From Panonychus citri (taxonomy: Eukaryota > Arthropoda > Arachnida > Trombidiformes > Tetranychidae): DNA of 64,000 nt. The translations under genes and the position numbers were made by a program. Every line of letters starts with the position of its first letter. Position 1 is the first letter of the stretch. This document shows, in pieces, positions 35,805 to 46,615 of the stretch. Location of the stretch: contig NW_026515497.1 of assembly GCF_014898815.1 (NCBI RefSeq), forward strand, positions 930,001 through 994,000, read 5' to 3'. The notes under the pieces are model-generated. The model was not told the DNA's origin. It was given only the letters and a program-made list of their open reading frames with translations, and did no database searches.

Positions 35805-36965
35805 TCAAGATGTAATTTTGTCTTTGATTAAACCATGAACAATATTAGCTGGTTCGATGACCAAAGTTGACCAAGTCTCCGAGGTTAGGTCACTTTCTAC
35901 CTGTTTAAGCCATCGGTCAACATTGGTAAGGTTTGAAAGGTCAATTCCAACAGCGGAAGCCAAGGTGATATTAACACTGATTGTGAGATCGGCTAAAGTT
36001 AACGAATCACCAGCAACATATTTAGTACTTTCTAATGATTTATCAAGATCTTTAGCTTTTGTTTTGAACAGTTCAGCAGCTTCAGGAACTGGGGAATTTC
36101 CCCTGAAAATAGTTTCCAAATGAGTAACTAACAAAGTAAACAAAGTACCAGCGTCCCAATATAACCACCTGTTGATCGTGGCTCGAGCCTTGAGATCAGC
36201 TGGATAGAGTGAATTACCTGGGGCGAGTTTATCAACGAGGTAGGTCAGAATAGCTCGACTATCAACAGACGAGGAATAAGAATAAGAATCAAAATCAAAA
36301 TCACATTCGAAATCAACAAATAATCAGCTGATTGTTTACCTTTCCCAAAGAGTGAAATCGCCATCAACAAGAGTTGGAACCACATGGAATGGATTGATCT
36401 AAATTAAAACAGAAAAATCAAACCAATATAAAAGGAAATAACAATTAAGAGCCTTTACTGAAATAATAAGATCGATAATGAATTTACAAATCGAAAACTC
36501 AAAGGATTCGAAAAATGTTCTTTTATCAAAAAGTTTAGCTAAAATTCGTATGAAACGAATAAAATCGAGCCTCATGAGAAATTCTGGAGTTGAGATTTCA
36601 AACTACGCGGAAAAAATTTCTTGAGAACCGAGATTCTAAAGGAAAGGGAAGATCAACAGAATCTCTGAGCGATTCTCTGCCCACAGTTTACCAGAATAAT
36701 GTTTTCGATCTCGATAAGTTTTGCCTTTGCGATCTTGCGGCAGATCTCTGCTTATCTCTATCGTTAACGAAAATGAAATTTTCACCTATAAGCTGCTCAT
36801 TGATTTCTGCTTGTTGGCACTTACCGAGGTAAATTCTGGCTTGAGGTTGTCACCAGCAAATACATCAATCTCCTTTTCTTCAACTTTTACACCGATAAGT
36901 TTAATTAAAACTCGAACTGACCGAGAAGGTCCAGATATTTTACTATGGTACAATTGGATAACCAT
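35805..36965 (-). CDS. Delta-class glutathione S-transferase, copy A
   Basis: Cytosolic GSTs conjugate glutathione to electrophiles; arthropod delta GSTs are common detoxification genes. Exons 36965-36825, 36398-36340 and 36258-35805 join in phase to 217 aa. The thioredoxin-like N-domain shows 'LKPEFTS' followed by 'INPFHVVPTLVDGDFTLWES' with the cis-Pro and Glu-Ser that bind glutathione; the helical C-domain starts 'RAILTYLVDKL'. In this copy the usual 'GPxF' region reads 'LLVTHLETIFRGN', unlike its neighbours (AYYGPIFHGG), so the H-site may differ. Exon 3 is a mosaic: its 5' half and intron 2 match copy B, its 3' half matches copy C. Confidence 0.95.
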
Positions 36966-37287
36966 TGTGGAGATTTATCAAAGAAAATAATTTTAACTTG
37001 GACATCAAATTAGAAAAAAATTCTTCATAATTTCGAGTGGAAAAAGTGATAATGAAGAGACTTTGATCCTCTATTGGAGATTATCTGATGTTATTGAATC
37101 GATTTATCCGATCAATTGATGTCGAGAAATCAATCGATAAAATTGAAAATTTTCGCGGAAGAAATGAAGCAGAAATTTCAAATTTCTCTTTCTTTTTCAC
37201 TCTTTCTGTTTTTCTCAATTCGTAGACGATTTTAATCTTTCAAAATTTAAACTAAATTGTTTCGAGAATTAAAACTTGGACATACAA
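36966..37287. other. Spacer between GST A and B
   Basis: About 320 bases, AT-rich, holding the presumed promoter of copy A and the 3' UTR of copy B. No clear TATA box and no gene were seen. Confidence 0.5.
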
Positions 37288-38126
37288 TTAATTGCGAACC
37301 TTTGATTTAACAAACTGACCGAGATCTTTATTAGGTTCAACTAGTAAACTGAACCAAACTGATTGTGGTAAATCATTTTCTAATTGTTTCAACCATCGAT
37401 TAACATTAGTTAAATTGTCTAAGTCAATTCCAACAGCAGAAGCTAAGGTAATTGTAACACCGATTGAAATGTCAGCGACTGTCAATGAATCACCAGCGAT
37501 ATATTTTGTCGCTTCCAGTGCAATGTCCAAATCTTTGGCTTTCACCTTAAATGCTTCGGCAACTTCAGGGACCAGGGAACCACCATGGAAAATGGGTCCA
37601 TAATAAGCACCCAAAGTCGCATATAAAGTACCAGCGTCCCAATATAACCACCTGTTGATCGTGGCTCGAGCCTTGAGATCAGCTGGATAAAGTAAACTCC
37701 CTGGGGCGAGTTTATCAACGAGGTAGGTCAGAATAGCTCGACTATCAACAGACGAGGAATAAGAACAAGAATCAAAATCACAATCACGATCGAAAGCAAC
37801 AAATAATCAGCTGATTGTTTACCTTTCCCAAAGAGTGAAATCGCCATCAACAAGAGTTGGAACCACATGGAAAGGATTGATCTATTAATAGTATAAACCA
37901 TAATTAGAAATGAGAGTTAATCATTTGCTTCAATTTTGTGAAAATTTGATCAGTTGATTGTTGATGAACTTTAAATTGTACTTACGGAGATAAATTCTGG
38001 CTTAAGATGTTCACCAGTTGATAAATTAATCTCAATTTCGTCAACATCCAGATTAAGAAGCTTAATTATGATCCGAATAACTCGAGCGGGTCCAGATAGT
38101 TTATTATGATACAATTTGATGGACAT
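37288..38126 (-). CDS. Delta-class glutathione S-transferase, copy B
   Basis: Exons 38126-37986, 37881-37823 and 37741-37288 join to 217 aa, with the same exon pattern (141, 59, 454 bases) as copies A and D. The N-terminus 'MSIKLYHNKLSGPARVIRI' carries Ser near the delta-class catalytic position. It has the 'INPFHVVPTLVDGDFTLWES' glutathione site and 'AYYGPIFHGGSLVPEVAEAF' in the substrate domain. The C-terminus (FVKSKVRN) is unlike that of its neighbours. A TATA-like box (TATAAATA) lies about 100 bases upstream. All features look intact. Confidence 0.96.
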
Positions 38127-38224
38127 TTCGAGGAATCGGTCGATCGAGAAAATTGTTTAAAACTTTGATGTAGATTGAAACTTTTCAATTTGTTGATTGT
38201 TGATCAACTGGTAAATTGATTGAG

Positions 38225-38232
38225 TATTTATA
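38225..38232 (-). promoter_or_regulatory. TATA-like box for GST copy B
   Basis: TATAAATA on the minus strand, about 100 bases before the ATG. Copy D has a similar element at a similar distance, which supports a shared promoter layout. Confidence 0.5.
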
Positions 38233-39084
38233 TTAGATTTTAATTGTTTAATCACTTTCTGGGACCAGAGTCTGGGAGTGTTTAATTGTTAATCAATGCT
38301 CAGGTTCATCAGATTAATTGTATCAAAATGATCTTAAAGATTTGTTGTTCACTTTAATTGTTAATATTTATGATGTAATCTAGTTGATTCTTCATAATAT
38401 CATATTAATCAAGAATCAGAAATACCATTAATTTGATTAAATCCAATAACAATCAGAAAATTGTAACTAGTAGCTTATGTAATGATTAACCTAAAAATAA
38501 ACAATGTAATCAACTGAGATCAACATTCTTGAATTGATCACAATCATGATCTTAATCAAATTGATCAACAATCAGTTGGCTAATTAAGTATATAAATAAT
38601 AGATTATGTTAATTTCAAATGAATTTTTTTGAGGCACAAACCATTGATTGGAAAAGTTTGTTATTTAATTGATTTACAATTCATTGATTGATCATGATTA
38701 TCTAATTATGAGCAATAATTGTGATTCATTTCAAGTGTCATTCGTGTCATCAATGTTTCTCATTCATACTTGATAAGTGATTGATTTCATCTGATCATTA
38801 ACAATTTGCTAACTACTTTTATATTGTAAATCAAAATCATGATGAATTTGTCATGAGCACAACAATCATTTCAACGATTAATGTTGAAACATTGATTGAG
38901 AAAAACTTTGCTAATTACCTAATGATAAAAAGTCTCGATTTGTACTAAGAATGGCAATTCAGAAGTCAAAATATATTATCAAAACGTTGGAATCTCAATA
39001 TCGACACAAATTTGCGGTAAATTGAAATGAACGAGAAGTTTTTTATTAAGATTGAAACTTGAAACTTTTTAATAACAATCACAA
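38233..39084. other. Spacer between GST B and C
   Basis: About 850 bases of AT-rich sequence with many AATTGTT/TCATGAT short motifs. No gene, GST remnant or TE terminus was recognised. Confidence 0.5.
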
Positions 39085-39986
39085 TTAAGAAGATGCGATT
39101 TTGGCTTTGATAAAACCACCAAGAGCATTAGCTGGTTCGATGACCAAAGTTGACCAAGTCTCCGAGGTTAGGTCACTTTCTACCTGTTTAAGCCATCGGT
39201 CAACATTGGTAAGGTTTGAGAGGTCAATTCCAACAGCGGAAGCCAAGGTGATATTAACACTGATTGTGAGATCGGCTAAAGTTAACGAATCACCAGCAAC
39301 ATATTTAGTATTTTCTAATGATTTATCAAGATCTTTAGCTTTTGTTTTGAACAGTTCAGCAGCTTCAGGAACTGGGGAACCGCCTCTGAAAATGGGTCCG
39401 AAATGAGCAGCCAAAGAAGCAAACAAAGTACCAGCGTCCCAATATAACCATCGGTTGATCGTGGCTCGAGTTTGTAAATCAGTTGGATAAAGTGAGTTTC
39501 CTGATGAATGTTTATCAACAAGATAAGTCAAAATAGCTCGACTATGAATGAGAATAGAAAAATCGACAATTAAACACCCGAAAAACAATTCGAAATGTAA
39601 ACATTAATTCGTTACCTTTCCCAAAGTCCAAAATCACCATCAACCAAAGTTGGAACCACATGGAAAGGGTTAATCTAAATCAAAGAATAAAAGAAAATCA
39701 AAGAGACAATTAACAATAGAATCGAAATTGACAATCAAGAGCTTAACCAAATCGGATCGTTAATAAGTTTGCATCGTTAACTTTGAGGTATTTTCATCGA
39801 TCAATATGATTAGCTGATCATTTTGGTTAATTGTTGTGATACTTACAGAGGTGAATTCGGGTTTGAGATGTTCACCAGCCATTAGATTGATCTCTTTTCT
39901 TCAACCTTTAAACCGAGAAGTTTAATTAGAATCCGAACAACTCGAGATGGTGGAGATAAATTAGCGTGAAACAATTGGATGGACAT
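39085..39986 (-). pseudogene. Delta-class glutathione S-transferase, copy C, frameshifted in exon 1
   Basis: Exons 39986-39847, 39674-39616 and 39541-39085. Exon 1 is 140 bases where copies A, B and D all have 141. A single base is missing near 39893, where copies A and D read GATCTCC before TTTTC and this copy reads GATCTC. The change moves the frame and meets a TAA three codons on. Exons 2 and 3 are intact (exon 3 encodes 152 residues, ending KAKIASS) and exon 3 is almost identical to that of copy A over its 3' half. The substrate domain reads 'AAHFGPIFRGGSPVPEAAEL'. It is either a very recent pseudogene or an assembly or sequencing error; I call it a pseudogene as read. Confidence 0.85.
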
Positions 39987-41014
39987 TGTTAATTATTGGG
40001 AGAAATTAACTAATTACGAACAATTGAAATGTTTACTGTTTGTGAGAATAAAGAAATTGATTGGTGACAGTTTACTAATTGAAAGGAATCAATGGAAATC
40101 AATTTGTATTTATTTCCATTATGGGAACAAAAATTTAATCATTTTCGGGCGTTTAATTGCTGGTGGAAAAAGAAAATCTAAATCAAGATAATTAAACAAT
40201 CATTAACAATTTACTCTCATAAGGACAATTAATCTTCATCTTATCTAATGTACTCAACAATTATCCAATTGCTGGTTTACACGGATACGATGGTTAACTA
40301 ATCATCTCCCAATATACACTTATTAATAGTAAATCAAATTCAATTCTGGTCAATTTAGTACATCTGATAAATTGTCCTCATAATAATAATCATCACAATT
40401 AAATTGCTCATTAATTTGATATTCTGGTTGTGATATTAATCTTCTAACCGATAGTTAAATTTTGCACTTAATTGGCTCAATATTGTCCAGAAATCAAGTT
40501 ATCTTTTCATAGATTCAATCGTAATGATAATTACAATTAGTCCTTATTGTTGGTTATGATTAAGTTAACTATCCACACTAATAGTCCTAATTAAGGAATT
40601 GATTGTAATAAATTTCTGGTTTTAATTGTTTCCTCAATTTGATTATCATTGTAATATTATTGAGAGTGATTAATATTTAGGTTGAATAGATTATTATTTC
40701 AACCAGAATGATAAAAATAAACAGTAATTAATTTAATCTTACCTGGAAATTGCTGGCAATTTAATCAATTATTTGATTGCTAGTACTATCTCAGTCTAAT
40801 CAACAGAAATTTTTGATATATTTTTGTGACAATCAAATTGAACAGTAATAATCAAGGTGACAATTTATATTGGAATCAGTGATCACCGATTAATTTGGCT
40901 ACGAATTTATTTCATTCATTATCAATTGAAAACATAGTCAACTGTTGATAATTTAGGTTATCATTACATCAAGAGATTAGTTGATCATTAATTAGTGAGA
41001 TGAAAAGATTGATC
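39987..41014. other. Spacer between GST C and D
   Basis: About 1 kb of AT-rich sequence with no gene. An open frame at 39979-40191 is only the antisense/upstream run of copy C and was rejected. Confidence 0.5.
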
Positions 41015-41809
41015 TTATTTTGAAGCTTTGGATTTAATAAAACCAGCAAGAGCGTTATTTGGTTGATCGACCAAACTTGACCAAGTGTCGGCCTTTAGGT
41101 CACTTTCTAACTGTTTGATCCACCGATTAACATTGGAAAGATTTGACAAATCGATCCCAAGATCGGATGCAAAGTTAATTGTGACTCCAATTGAAAGATC
41201 AGCGACTGACAATTTATCACCAGCAACATATTTGGTCTTCTCCAATGAACTGTCCAAATCTTTGACCTTATTCTTGAACACTTCACTGATTTCAGGGACC
41301 AGGGAACCGCCATGGAAAACGGGAATATAATAAGCACTCAATGTAGCATATAAAGTACCAGCGTCCCAATATAACCATCGGTTGATCGTGGCTCGAGCCT
41401 TGAGATCAGCTGGGTAGAGTGAATTACCTGGGGCGAGTTTATCAACAAGGTAGGTCAAAATAGCTCGACTAGAAGAGGAATAAGAAACAAAAATCACAAT
41501 CGAAATCAACAAATAATCAGCTGATTGTTTACCTTTCCCAAAGAGCAAAATCACCATCAACAAGAGTTGGAACAACATGGAAAGGGTTGATCTAAATTCA
41601 GTAATGACGAGATTAAATCATTTGGAAATACCAATTGAGAATAAGAAGTTAATTGTTGTGATACTTACTGAGGTGAATTCGGGCTTAAGATGTTCACCAG
41701 CCATGAGATTGATCTCCTTTTCTTCAACTTTCAGTCCAAGATGTTTGACCAAAACTCGAGCGACTCGAGATGGTGGAGATAAACTAGTGTGAAACAATTG
41801 GATGGACAT
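41015..41809 (-). CDS. Delta-class glutathione S-transferase, copy D
   Basis: Exons 41809-41669, 41591-41533 and 41468-41015 join to 217 aa. The N-terminus 'MSIQLFHTSLSPPSRVARV' is followed by 'INLMAGEHLKPEFTS' and the glutathione-site exon ending 'LWES'. The C-domain has 'LSAYYIPVFHGGSLVPEI', so the Gly before Pro is Ile here, a substrate-pocket difference from copies B and C. Intron 2 and the start of exon 3 share long near-identical stretches with A and B, suggesting conversion or recent duplication. A TATA-like element lies about 110 bases upstream. Confidence 0.96.
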
Positions 41810-41918
41810 TTTTGAGTTCGAAAAAGAATCGAAAGTGGAAATCAAAAGGGAATATTAACCACAACGTTTATTAACGAAAGATCTTAGGTTCAACTTGGTT
41901 TTCTATCGAAATCTCTGA

Positions 41919-41929
41919 CTATTTATATA
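41919..41929 (-). promoter_or_regulatory. TATA-like box for GST copy D
   Basis: TATATAAATAG on the minus strand, about 110 bases upstream of the ATG; compare the element before copy B. Confidence 0.5.
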
Positions 41930-42357
41930 CTGAACAATTCTAATCTAATCTTGACGGAGTTTCACTTTAATTAGTAATTCTAATTCACCCAAATCTAGAA
42001 TCTTCATAATTCTGAAATCATCTTGTGTGAATTTCAGGTACATCAAGATTAAATGTTCCAAGTTGAACTTGTAAGAAATTAGTTACAACATATCATTTGA
42101 AGATTAATTATCCTTGCGTTCAATTTAATAACAATTTATCACTATTATTGTGAGTTGTTTACATCTTATCACAAAATATTAATAATAAACCGATAATCAT
42201 GGTAAAGATGTCAGAATCAATATTGATACTTTTGTAACGAGTTTATTTACATAAATTATTATGAAAATGAACAATTTTGATAACTTAAGCTATCGAAATC
42301 TAATCAATTGATTAGATTTTCACAATAACAGTTGATAAATTTGCTCTCTAAATTTGT
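41930..42357. other. Spacer upstream of GST D
   Basis: About 430 bases of AT-rich sequence between the promoter of copy D and a degenerate GST fragment. Nothing recognisable. Confidence 0.5.
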
Positions 42358-42422
42358 AAAGCCTTTAGGTTGAACTAAACTCGACCAAGTTTAGAACGTT
42401 AGGCCACTTTTTAATTGGAATA
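42358..42422 (-). pseudogene. Degenerate GST exon-3 fragment
   Basis: About 60 bases (GGTTGAACTAAACTCGACC through GGCCACTTTTTAATTGG) line up with the stretch of GST exon 3 at 41060-41110 in copy D, with many substitutions. It is the remnant of a fifth GST copy in the array. Confidence 0.65.
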
Positions 42423-42474
42423 ATGAAAAAAAGCTATGAGTGAATGAATAAACTCTCACCGAACGTCACCAAAA

Positions 42475-42935
42475 CTGTAAAAAGGTCACTTTTACCAAGG
42501 AAAAGGCTTGTACACGGAATCAGAAAATGATAATCTCAGAGAAAAGTGCTAATGGTTCATTTAGTAGATTCGAGAAGAAGAGTAAAGTTACTCATTACCC
42601 GGTGGCTTCTGGTAGCGATGCTCCAATCACCCGATCAGATTCAAATGATGAAACTCGAGCCGAAAGTGCTGAAAGAAAACCAACAACGTAAACTTTAACC
42701 AGTGAATCGAGTTGCTGGTCATGGTACCGATCAAAAGTTTAGTGACACTGATACAGATACTGAACCGTCGATGGGCTTTGGAAGTACCGGTTCAGGAGGT
42801 GGACTTTGGAAATTTCTTGGACCCACTGCTCCATCTTCAAGTAATCTAATCGATCGTCATAGATCATTGTTATCACGACACTTTGCTCAGATGATTTTTT
42901 CTCTGATGCTGAACCTTTCCGAACAATCTTCCACC
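42475..42935 (+). pseudogene. Partial, internally deleted copy of the NUAK last exon
   Basis: This block matches NUAK exon 6 at about 31258-31440 and then about 31752-32075; the intervening 310 bases of the parent are missing at an ACTCG junction. The right part is almost identical to the parent while the left part is more diverged. The frame is broken by small indels and a TAA shortly after the junction. It cannot encode a kinase, as no kinase-domain exon is present. Orientation matches the parent gene, about 10.5 kb away. Confidence 0.95.
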
Positions 42936-43240
42936 CCTCAGCTGAACTCTCCCTGATAACAGATTCTCTTTCATATTAACAGATGACACCAGTGTTATTA
43001 ATGAAAATTGTTCCAATAATATGAATAGTTGGATAATCATCTAGTAGATGGAAACTCTGGTTTACACGCAGAATCAATTGAATAGGGAAAAATATTCTCT
43101 GACTTGGAATTAAAATTCTGATCTAAAACTGTTACTGATTCATTGACAATCGACATCATCAGCAACTTCTCAAACTCCATCCTAATTGCAATATATAATT
43201 TCTGCGAAAAGTAATCAACAAATTAACAATTTTCTGTGCA
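42936..43240. other. Spacer between NUAK fragment and IQ-motif gene
   Basis: About 300 bases, AT-rich, containing the presumed 5' UTR and promoter of the IQ-motif gene. No other feature is seen. Confidence 0.5.
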
Positions 43241-46200
43241 ATGGATATCGATTTAACTGATCCTGAATTGGAAAAAGCTGCAACCAGAATTCAAGCAACA
43301 TTCAAAGGATACAAGGTTAGGAAGGAAGTTAAGGAAAAGACTCCTGAAAATGAGGAACAACCCAAAGAAATCCAGCGAAGTGATTCAGTAAGTTGTTAAT
43401 TGTTCTATTATAAAAAATTCCAAATTCAATAGAAGAAAATTTATTCCATAAATGACTAGAAGATTTCGCTTTCCAACTAATTGGTTTGGAAAAGAAGAAA
43501 ACAAATTCGAACATGAAAATGATCCCTAGTTACCTTTCACATTTAGAATTTTGTTTTTCTCTTTCATTTCATCTTTTTTTTTCTTCTCTTTTCTTTCACC
43601 AAAGAAAGAGAAAAAGAAAGGATCATGAATTCACATGAAACTCGAAGAAAAAATCTATTATTCGAAAACATATATTAATGATAATACTATTATTCTTTCT
43701 GCTTTGGTGGATCGATATTTTCTCTCTCTACTTCCCATGTAACTATCCTTTTCTATTACGATGTTACCTTTGTGAAAATATCAACATCCCAACAATGATG
43801 ATGATGATTTATTAATATTAATCATCAGAATTAATCTTTAGGTAGTAAAAGAGATACATGGTTATCATGAATCTCTTTTTCTCTCTCATACTATTAACCA
43901 GAATTTTCATTTCGAAATTTTTTTCCTCCTCTCTTCCTATTCCCAAGAAAATTCTGGTTCAGGTCAGAGTTTTTGGTGAACTTCCCATGGAACATGATAA
44001 CTTTATTTTCTGCCAATTCTTCAAAATTTTCAATTAGTATTCTCATAATGATGATAATCATCATCATCATCATCAGATGAAGATAATCACCATCAATTGA
44101 TTGATTGATTGTTGGTCAATTAGTGGATTCGTGACTGACTTGATTCATTTTCATTAACCAATATCGTAAATGAATAAACAATCAACAAATTGATTAGATA
44201 AACAATTCTCAAGGATTAACAATTAAGAATCATTTCTTTCATTTCATTTTCAATTTGTTTATTACCATCAGATGATTAACCTTAATTGTAATCATTTAAT
44301 TTAGTTAATTGTTGTTTTCCATTTTCTCTCCCTATTCCTTAATTGCTCAATATTTACCTCTAATTTTAATGCAATAATTTGATTATCAACATACAAATTG
44401 TTATGTGACTATCACAGTTAACCAATTGCTTCCGAATTTGATTAATCATATCAACATGCTAACAATTTAATCAGTCAGCATCATATGATCAACACAATCA
44501 GCTAATTTCATATCTATCCATTAATAACAAATAATCAAATTAATTATAATCTTAACTTGATTCTTAAATCAAGGTAATAATTTAGTTAATCATTATTAAT
44601 GCAAACTTATGAAAAGCTAATCATTAAATTGTTTCATCGTTTATTAGTTAATATAAACAAATTCAGCAACAATTAAACATTGACATTTACCTGCAATTAA
44701 CTAATAGCATTAACATACATACATATATGCCTGATGATTACAATTAATCATCAACAATTTAATATCTTATGAGTCTTACTTTTAATTGATCAAAACAACA
44801 AACACAATCACAATTACAATGAGTATAAAATTAAAATTATCCTTATCAAATGGATTATAACAATTAACTCTAATTGTAATTAGTTGATATTGTTTTTCAA
44901 TGTTCTCATTAACAATTTCATCCCTTCATTTAACAACAATTAAAAATCAACCGGAGACAATATGATTTAGATGAATTAATAATTTTTCCTTAGTACCAGT
45001 TAATTGAGTTGTGTTTGTTTTTATTCATGATCATAATCAGCTGATTATCAAATTGTTGTTAATCACAATTAAACAACATAAACAAGTGAAACAATTTGTT
45101 GCCATGTGAACAATTAACCTTATTTCAGATTTTGACATTAACCATTGTAACTGAAACTTTTTCTGCTTCATTATAATTAAATTAATCTAATACATTAACA
45201 ATTGTAATTGTTGTAATTATCCCTTCATGGTAATAACAACAACAACTCAAGACTCAATTTATGTTTTAATTAATTAAATTTAATCAACAAAAACAACAAC
45301 AAGAAGAGCAAAAAAAAACTGGTCAAGTTGTCACATAGAAAAAGTTTTTCTTCATTCTTTTGCTTTTCCAAGTTGACAATTTTTCCCTGATTGTTAATGG
45401 TTTTTAATGATTACGATTATTATTGTTTCTGACAATCAACTAGACTATGATGATTAGTTGATTGTTAAATTAAATCAACTCCACCCAAACATCATTGAGA
45501 ATATGAAAATTTGTTTTTTTCACCCACAGACTAAATAATAGTAACATACAAATATGATATATGTTCATACAACTAGGCGGAAACTATTCAGATTCATACA
45601 CTTGATAGTATTTAAATTGTTCATTATCATGATGATGATCATGATGATGATTATCATCATCATTGAGTAAAGTAGGTTATTGTTATTATTGGATGATAGT
45701 ACAACAATAAGATGTCAAATGCAAGGTAAAAAGTTGTATCAAAAGATGATAACTTTTGGGTGTTATCATTGATCACTATCAAGGTAATGATAATAAGATG
45801 AGCAAATTGACAATTAACTGTTACACGATAATAATCAATCTGTATGCAAACAATTAAAGTTAATCAGGTAAAAGTGGAGACTAAATATTTTTACTCTACT
45901 TTTTGTTTAGTTAATAGTGATGATAATTGATTCTGATTAAGCTTCATGTCGATGGATAATTGTATTCAAGACATGATGATGATGATGATGATGATTTTGA
46001 TCATCATCATGATGAACCTTAAAACTAAATTGGTTGATTGTTTGCTTGTTAATTCAAATTAGTTGAAATACAATTAGGGTTAGGCAAATACTACAAGGCT
46101 ACTTGGATTTGAATGGAAACTGTTAATGAGTGTTTACTGAGAATTACATGAAATGGAAACTGAATCAATGTTTAGAATACCTGAGAAAAAAAATCTCATG

Positions 46201-46615
46201 GTTACACTGATTTCTCATCAGTTTTCATCATGAAACATTTCGTGATGATAAAATTGATGAGAAAATGGGAAGATGCTAAAAAAAGAGGATAAAATCAAAA
46301 TCTAAAATGAGAAACTTATTCATCCATTGATTCCCAATTTAATGTAATTTTATTCAGATTAAATGTTCACAATTCACAATCAAACATTTACCTTTATTGC
46401 ATTTATTTTATCAGGTGATTATCATCATGATCACATAATCATCATTATCTTATTGAATTTCTCACTCTCACTCACTCACTTTCTCTCTGTCTGTCTCTCC
46501 CTTTACTTTTCAGATCGATATCGATTTAAATGATCCTGATGTTGAAAAAGCAGCGACCAAGATTCAGGCCACTTTTCGAGGATACAAATCACGTCGAGAA
46601 GTAAAAAAGGATTGA
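43241..46615 (+). CDS. Small IQ-motif (neurogranin/igloo-like) calmodulin-binding protein
   Basis: Two exons, 43241-43387 and 46514-46615, join in phase 0 to 82 aa. Each exon encodes the same module: 'DIDLTDPELEKAATRIQATF' in exon 1 and 'DIDLNDPDVEKAATKIQATF' in exon 2, each followed by a basic segment (KGYKVRKEVK / RGYKSRREVK). These are IQ motifs (IQxxxRGxxxR type) that bind calmodulin, as in neurogranin, GAP-43 and insect igloo. Exon 1 continues with an acidic linker ('TPENEEQPKEIQ'). The intron is 3126 bases, long for this window. Whether further exons exist upstream is not settled; the ATG at 43241 is the first before the module. Confidence 0.75.
43388..46513 (+). other. Long intron of the IQ-motif gene
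   Basis: 3.1 kb, AT-rich, with ATGATG/TCATCA microsatellites (for example about 45628-45665 and 45973-45995). No nested gene or TE remnant was recognised. Confidence 0.65.
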
